Assembly: GCA_934546935.1 (NCBI GenBank)
Contig: CAKTEH010000011.1
Coordinates: forward strand, 1-64,000
Origin: an uncultured Eubacteriales bacterium
GTDB taxonomy: Bacteria; Bacillota; Clostridia; Oscillospirales; QAMX01
Direction: 5' to 3'
DNA length: 64,000 nt
Position numbers and translations under genes: made by a program. The notes beneath the pieces were generated by a model. The model was not told the DNA's origin. It did no database searches and saw only the letters and a program-made list of their open reading frames with translations. Positions 60,952 through 64,000 of this stretch are shown here, piece after piece; within the stretch, counting starts at the first letter, position 1, and every line of letters begins with the position of its first letter.

Positions 60952-61659
60952 TTGAGCATGTTTTTTGTGGTGGCTTCCAGCGGTGTGTTTTCCTCTGTTT
61001 TATCTGCAGCACTTCTAACGGTTGTAATCTTGTTTGGAATTTTGGTTACCTTTGCGACGACCAAACTGCTTTCGAAGACCCTGTTGCGCGGAGTTGCCTC
61101 CTCCTACACACTGGAATTGCCGCCATATCGGCGCCCGCAAATCGGCAGGGTCATTATCCGCTCTATTCTCGACCGGACGCTCTTTGTGCTTGGCCGCGCT
61201 GCCGCAGTTGCAGCGCCGGCAGGGCTTATCATCTGGATGATGGCAAATATTACAATAAGCGGCGCCAGTATTCTACAGCATTGTGCGGCATTTCTTGATC
61301 CGTTTGCCCGGCTGATGGGTTTGGATGGCGTAATTTTGCTGGCGTTTATCTTGGGATTCCCGGCAAATGAAATTGTAATCCCGATTATCATTATGGCTTA
61401 TATGGCGCAGGGAAGTTTAATGGAGCTGGGCAGCCTTGTCCAGATAAAGGAGGTATTTGTCGCCAATGGCTGGACTTGGGTTACTGCGTTGTGTATGATG
61501 CTGTTTTCGTTGATGCACTGGCCTTGTTCTACCACTTTGCTGACGATCAGGAAAGAAACTGGGAGTTGGAAATGGACGGGGCTGGCTTTCCTACTGCCGA
61601 CTGCTTTGGGGATTGTATGCTGTATGCTGGTAGCTGCGATCGGCGGAATCTTTGTATAA
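60931..61659 (+). CDS. feoB: FeoB ferrous iron transporter, 3' part
   Basis: 243 codons completing FeoB: PTLIAILSMFFVVASSGVF, the second gate segment (ILGFPANEIVIPIIIMAYMA), CMMLFSLMHWPCSTTLLTIR and final helices. It continues exactly where the 5' part stops once the element and one TT are removed. In the integrated state it could be read from GTG 60901 inside the element, but no ribosome-binding site is visible there. It is not functional by itself. Confidence 0.92.
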   Translation, partial: FPTLIAILSMFFVVASSGVFSSVLSAALLTVVILFGILVTFATTKLLSKTLLRGVASSYTLELPPYRRPQIGRVIIRSILDRTLFVLGRAAAVAAPAGLIIWMMANITISGASILQHCAAFLDPFARLMGLDGVILLAFILGFPANEIVIPIIIMAYMAQGSLMELGSLVQIKEVFVANGWTWVTALCMMLFSLMHWPCSTTLLTIRKETGSWKWTGLAFLLPTALGIVCCMLVAAIGGIFV

Positions 61660-62215
61660 AAATATTTTGAACATGACATCTGCTGCGGCTGAATTCGAAG
61701 AAACCGGACGCAGCGGTTCTGCATTCAAATTGCTTGCAGATCGCTGCATCCCTTTGCTGATAGATACCTGCGTAACATTAAATCCGGAAATTAATTTTGA
61801 TAAAAGATTAGAAACACCACCATTTAATTGTTCTGCTGCTAAAATATTGTTTCCTGAGTGGGTAAGAATAATTATTGTACAAAAAATGGCAGCCATACCG
61901 ATTGATAAAACAAGAGACGTATGGCTGCCTTCGAGGACTGAAATTATTTTTTCAAAAACTTTTACTGTTAGCTTGGCATTTCGGGAATATAGGTATTTTT
62001 GGTTGGAAGTTGCTTCATTGTGAATCAGGAATGTGCCGGTATGAATATAAGCATATCCAAAAAACGCAGGCGGATGTTACAAAAGCGGCGAGTATTGGCT
62101 CTCGGCTTTATAAGTGCACGGAAATAGCAGATATTGGCTTCTCAGCCAGCACCGCGAAAAAAAGGCACCCGCGCTTGGCTTCGATTAGATTTGTTTTTTT
62201 AAAGATAAATAAGAA
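61660..62215. other. About 550 bp without a recognised gene after feoB
   Basis: A long-armed hairpin (GGCAGCCATAC/GTATGGCTGCC, about 61889-61927) has a T6 run on the minus strand and looks like a minus-strand terminator without a visible gene. The frame of the following toxin-like gene is open back to 62031, but its first about 80 codons do not look like protein. This stretch may be the boundary of another insertion. Confidence 0.4.
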
Positions 62216-62291
62216 TTCTCCGTCCTTGAGTGTGGCAGCCGGTCGACACCTCTGCCGCCGGGTTCGCGGCGTGCAGCGGAAGGCTTCTGTA

Positions 62292-64000
62292 ATGCCGCAG
62301 GAACGTGAAAACGCGCAGGACATGTTTGCGGGGGAAGCGGAAAATGTTCTGCCTGTGGCGGGACAGCAGGAGAACGCGGCAGAAACGGCCGCTTTGGAAA
62401 CCGAACGCACGGGTACATCGGACGATATTGACGACACGTCCGCTTTTGCGCAAGAGATGGCGAAGGAAGTGTATGAATCGCTTTCCTCCATGTACGAAGG
62501 ACAGACCCTGTACGAAGCGGTTGGGGATGAGGCAAACCGATTAAGAATTGAGGGAAATGCAGACGCTGCACAGGCGCTGGAACGCATTTATGAGGAAAAC
62601 AGAAACGGAGGTAATGAAAATGGCGACGGTATTGGTGCGTGGAGCGAACGGGATGTTGGCGAGAGTGCCGGAGGAGAAGCTCGCACAGTGGCAGAAAGTG
62701 CAGGCCGGGATCAAGGCCGGAACATACAAGCCGGACGCACGGAAGCTGGCAGAGCAGAGGGCGAGAATCCGGAAACTGGCAGGAAGATAAAGCTTTCACA
62801 ATTTGGCATTCGAAATGTGGATCAAAACCAAACGCTTACGGAAATAACGGACACGTCGACAGATCCGGAGGTTGTAGAGATCGGAAACATAGCGCGCCGA
62901 TACGGATACGAAGCGCATGTTGTGCGCGAACAAATCCGAACGAAAAATGGAACACTGGCGGGTGGTGTGTATAAAAACGGAGTAATCATTGTTTCCGTAA
63001 GCGATCCGACGTTCAGTGTGACACAGCTTTTTAATCATGAATTGTTTCATGCCATCCGGAAAGACACGCCGGAGATCATCGAAGCGGAAATGATGCTGAT
63101 ACTGAACAATATGACAGACCCGGAGTGGGACGCGCTGTTGGGGGCGTATCAGCAACTGTATGCAGGTCTGGACATGGATGACGAGGACATATTTGAGGAA
63201 ATCTGCGCAGACATGTATGCCGGCATGATGCGGGAACAGCTTGCCGCGGCACGACGCGCAAATCTTCCGCGCCTTACGGAAGCGGCGCGAAGCATAGCAT
63301 ATGAGCGTTCGAACGTGATTCCTGCCGAAGCACGCAGTAAAAATCAGACGCGAGCGGGACCGGGGCAAACGAAAACCGCCGCCGGCAGTGATGCAGGCGA
63401 CGGGAGGTATAGTGTTGTTGATGATTTTTACGAAAAATCAAAAGCAATCGAAACCGGGACGCTGGACAGAGGCGAAAATCCGTTTGTTTACATTTCGCGA
63501 AGCACACCGGAAATTTTGCAGGAATATGCTGGTGCGGAAGATCTTCCGATTATTATCAGCTATGAATCGTTATATCTTGCAATTCGAGAAAGCGGAGAAC
63601 TTCGCGGACACTATCATAATTTAGGGGCATCAAAGGCGTCTGAAATTGTCTCGGCCTTGAACAAACCCGATATGGTTCTCCGCCTGGAAAACGGAAGGAT
63701 TAACGAGATCCTTTCTTTGACGGATAAAAAAGGAAAAACCATACTTGTATCTGTGGAACTTAATGCGGTTAAAGATTTTAACGGCAAGTACCAAGCATAC
63801 AATCTTGTTATGACGATGTTTGGCGCGGGAGAAAACTATGTAAGAAAATTACAGAACAATCCCAAGAATACTATTTTGTATCAAAAGAACAAAGCCGGAG
63901 AACCCACGCAAGTTAATCCCCGACTGAATGAGTTATCGGGCATTATTAACGCGGAGTCTTCGACTTCTGGTGATAGTATATCCGATCCCGCCCCGTCTGT
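62292..64000 (+). CDS. Phage-type multidomain protein with HExxH motif and nuclease-toxin-like C-terminus (incomplete)
   Basis: One frame stays open from before 62292 to the window end; I use the ATG at 62292, but the true start may be elsewhere. An acidic N-terminal region (AFAQEMAKEVYESLSSMYEG) and a Gly/Glu/Arg linker lead to a domain with HELFH (63036-63050), followed by EEICADMYAGM, a zinc-metalloprotease-like arrangement. From about 63437 the sequence FVYISRSTPEILQEYAG, LPIIISYESLYLAIRESGEL, RGHYHNLG and ILVSVELNAVKDFNGKYQAY resembles C-terminal nuclease domains of phage MuF-like proteins (PBECR type). Such proteins are packaged or secreted toxins of prophages; the exact activity is inferred. 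No portal or capsid gene is visible in the window. Confidence 0.65.
   Translation, partial: MPQERENAQDMFAGEAENVLPVAGQQENAAETAALETERTGTSDDIDDTSAFAQEMAKEVYESLSSMYEGQTLYEAVGDEANRLRIEGNADAAQALERIYEENRNGGNENGDGIGAWSERDVGESAGGEARTVAESAGRDQGRNIQAGRTEAGRAEGENPETGRKIKLSQFGIRNVDQNQTLTEITDTSTDPEVVEIGNIARRYGYEAHVVREQIRTKNGTLAGGVYKNGVIIVSVSDPTFSVTQLFNHELFHAIRKDTPEIIEAEMMLILNNMTDPEWDALLGAYQQLYAGLDMDDEDIFEEICADMYAGMMREQLAAARRANLPRLTEAARSIAYERSNVIPAEARSKNQTRAGPGQTKTAAGSDAGDGRYSVVDDFYEKSKAIETGTLDRGENPFVYISRSTPEILQEYAGAEDLPIIISYESLYLAIRESGELRGHYHNLGASKASEIVSALNKPDMVLRLENGRINEILSLTDKKGKTILVSVELNAVKDFNGKYQAYNLVMTMFGAGENYVRKLQNNPKNTILYQKNKAGEPTQVNPRLNELSGIINAESSTSGDSISDPAPS
62620..62790 (+). CDS. 56-residue protein encoded in another frame inside the toxin-like gene
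   Basis: ATG at 62620 with GGAGGT seven bases upstream, stop at 62790. The product (MATVLVRGANGMLARVPEEK, LAQWQKVQAGIKAG, then a basic helical end) reads like a genuine small phage protein and not like a shadow frame. The overlapping frame at this place is a low-complexity linker. I cannot name a function. Confidence 0.5.
   Translation: MATVLVRGANGMLARVPEEKLAQWQKVQAGIKAGTYKPDARKLAEQRARIRKLAGR

Noticed and set aside
62108..62799. Long minus-strand frames opposite the toxin-like gene
   Set aside because: They are Ser/Arg/Pro/Cys-rich shadows of the acidic N-terminal region and lack start signals.
1..64000. CRISPR arrays and tRNA or rRNA genes
   Set aside because: No regularly spaced direct repeats, no tRNA T-loop with cloverleaf, and no rRNA sequence were seen on either strand; my scan for tRNAs was by eye.

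Overview
The window comes from a spore-forming member of the Clostridia (Firmicutes). It carries the sporulation genes spoIIID, sigG, yabP and yabQ, a SpoVB-like flippase, an S-box (SAM) riboswitch, consensus sigma-A promoters and strong intrinsic terminators. The gene order flippase-(HU)-rqcP-yabP-yabQ-divIC-yabR resembles the Bacillus/Clostridium yab cluster. The moderate GC content and the gene content would suit an Oscillospirales- or Christensenellales-like gut anaerobe, but the species cannot be fixed from the sequence.

Layout. 0-5 kb: the end of a structured RNA, a minus-strand operon (GntR regulator, small secreted protein, TPR glycosyltransferase) and a divergent DUF1846 gene. 5-9.6 kb: nitroreductase, a double-Nudix protein, then a minus-strand riboswitch-spoIIID-metK unit, a frameshifted SLOG gene and a small XRE regulator. 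9.7-18.6 kb: MATE exporter, APH-like kinase, ABC exporter and a complete GC-rich Ugp/Msm-type sugar importer. 18.7-25 kb (minus): a frameshifted glycosyltransferase, a TVP38-type membrane protein, an ECF sigma factor with a fused C-terminal domain, and an SLH surface protein. 25-34 kb: sigG, upp, a YcaQ-like glycosylase, an aldo/keto reductase, a secreted cyclophilin, an ECF S component next to coaX, a decayed LytTR/ABC locus, and xylB.

34-50 kb is dense housekeeping sequence on the plus strand: recJ, a phospholipase-C-like protein, relA/spoT, dtd, an MBL hydrolase, hemZ, a methyltransferase, a nucleoside kinase, a zinc-ribbon protein, a deaminase, the yab/divIC cluster, and feoA-feoB.

The most notable object is a serine-recombinase element of about 9.8 kb (about 51115-60932) lodged inside feoB. 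Joining the two feoB halves at a shared TT dinucleotide restores one 718-codon frame, and the joined element ends form an imperfect inverted repeat typical of a serine-integrase attP. The element carries an XRE regulator, a sigma-region-4 protein, a relaxase remnant, an RHH protein and the recombinase. Its AT-rich cargo looks like a damaged RiPP (modified peptide) locus: an S26 peptidase, a PqqD/radical-SAM remnant, a truncated nucleotidyltransferase and a 25-residue peptide gene whose stop codon lies in an attenuator-like hairpin. Between the RiPP pieces sits a GC-richer four-gene set: a carbohydrate-type binding lipoprotein, two permeases and an HlyD-like adaptor, with no ATPase.

Beyond feoB the window ends in an incomplete frame encoding a phage-type protein with an HExxH motif and a C-terminal domain resembling phage nuclease toxins, plus a small gene in another frame inside it. 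Several genes are broken by small indels (SLOG protein, glycosyltransferase, LytTR regulator, ABC ATPase), so parts of this genome are decaying or the assembly has residual indels.
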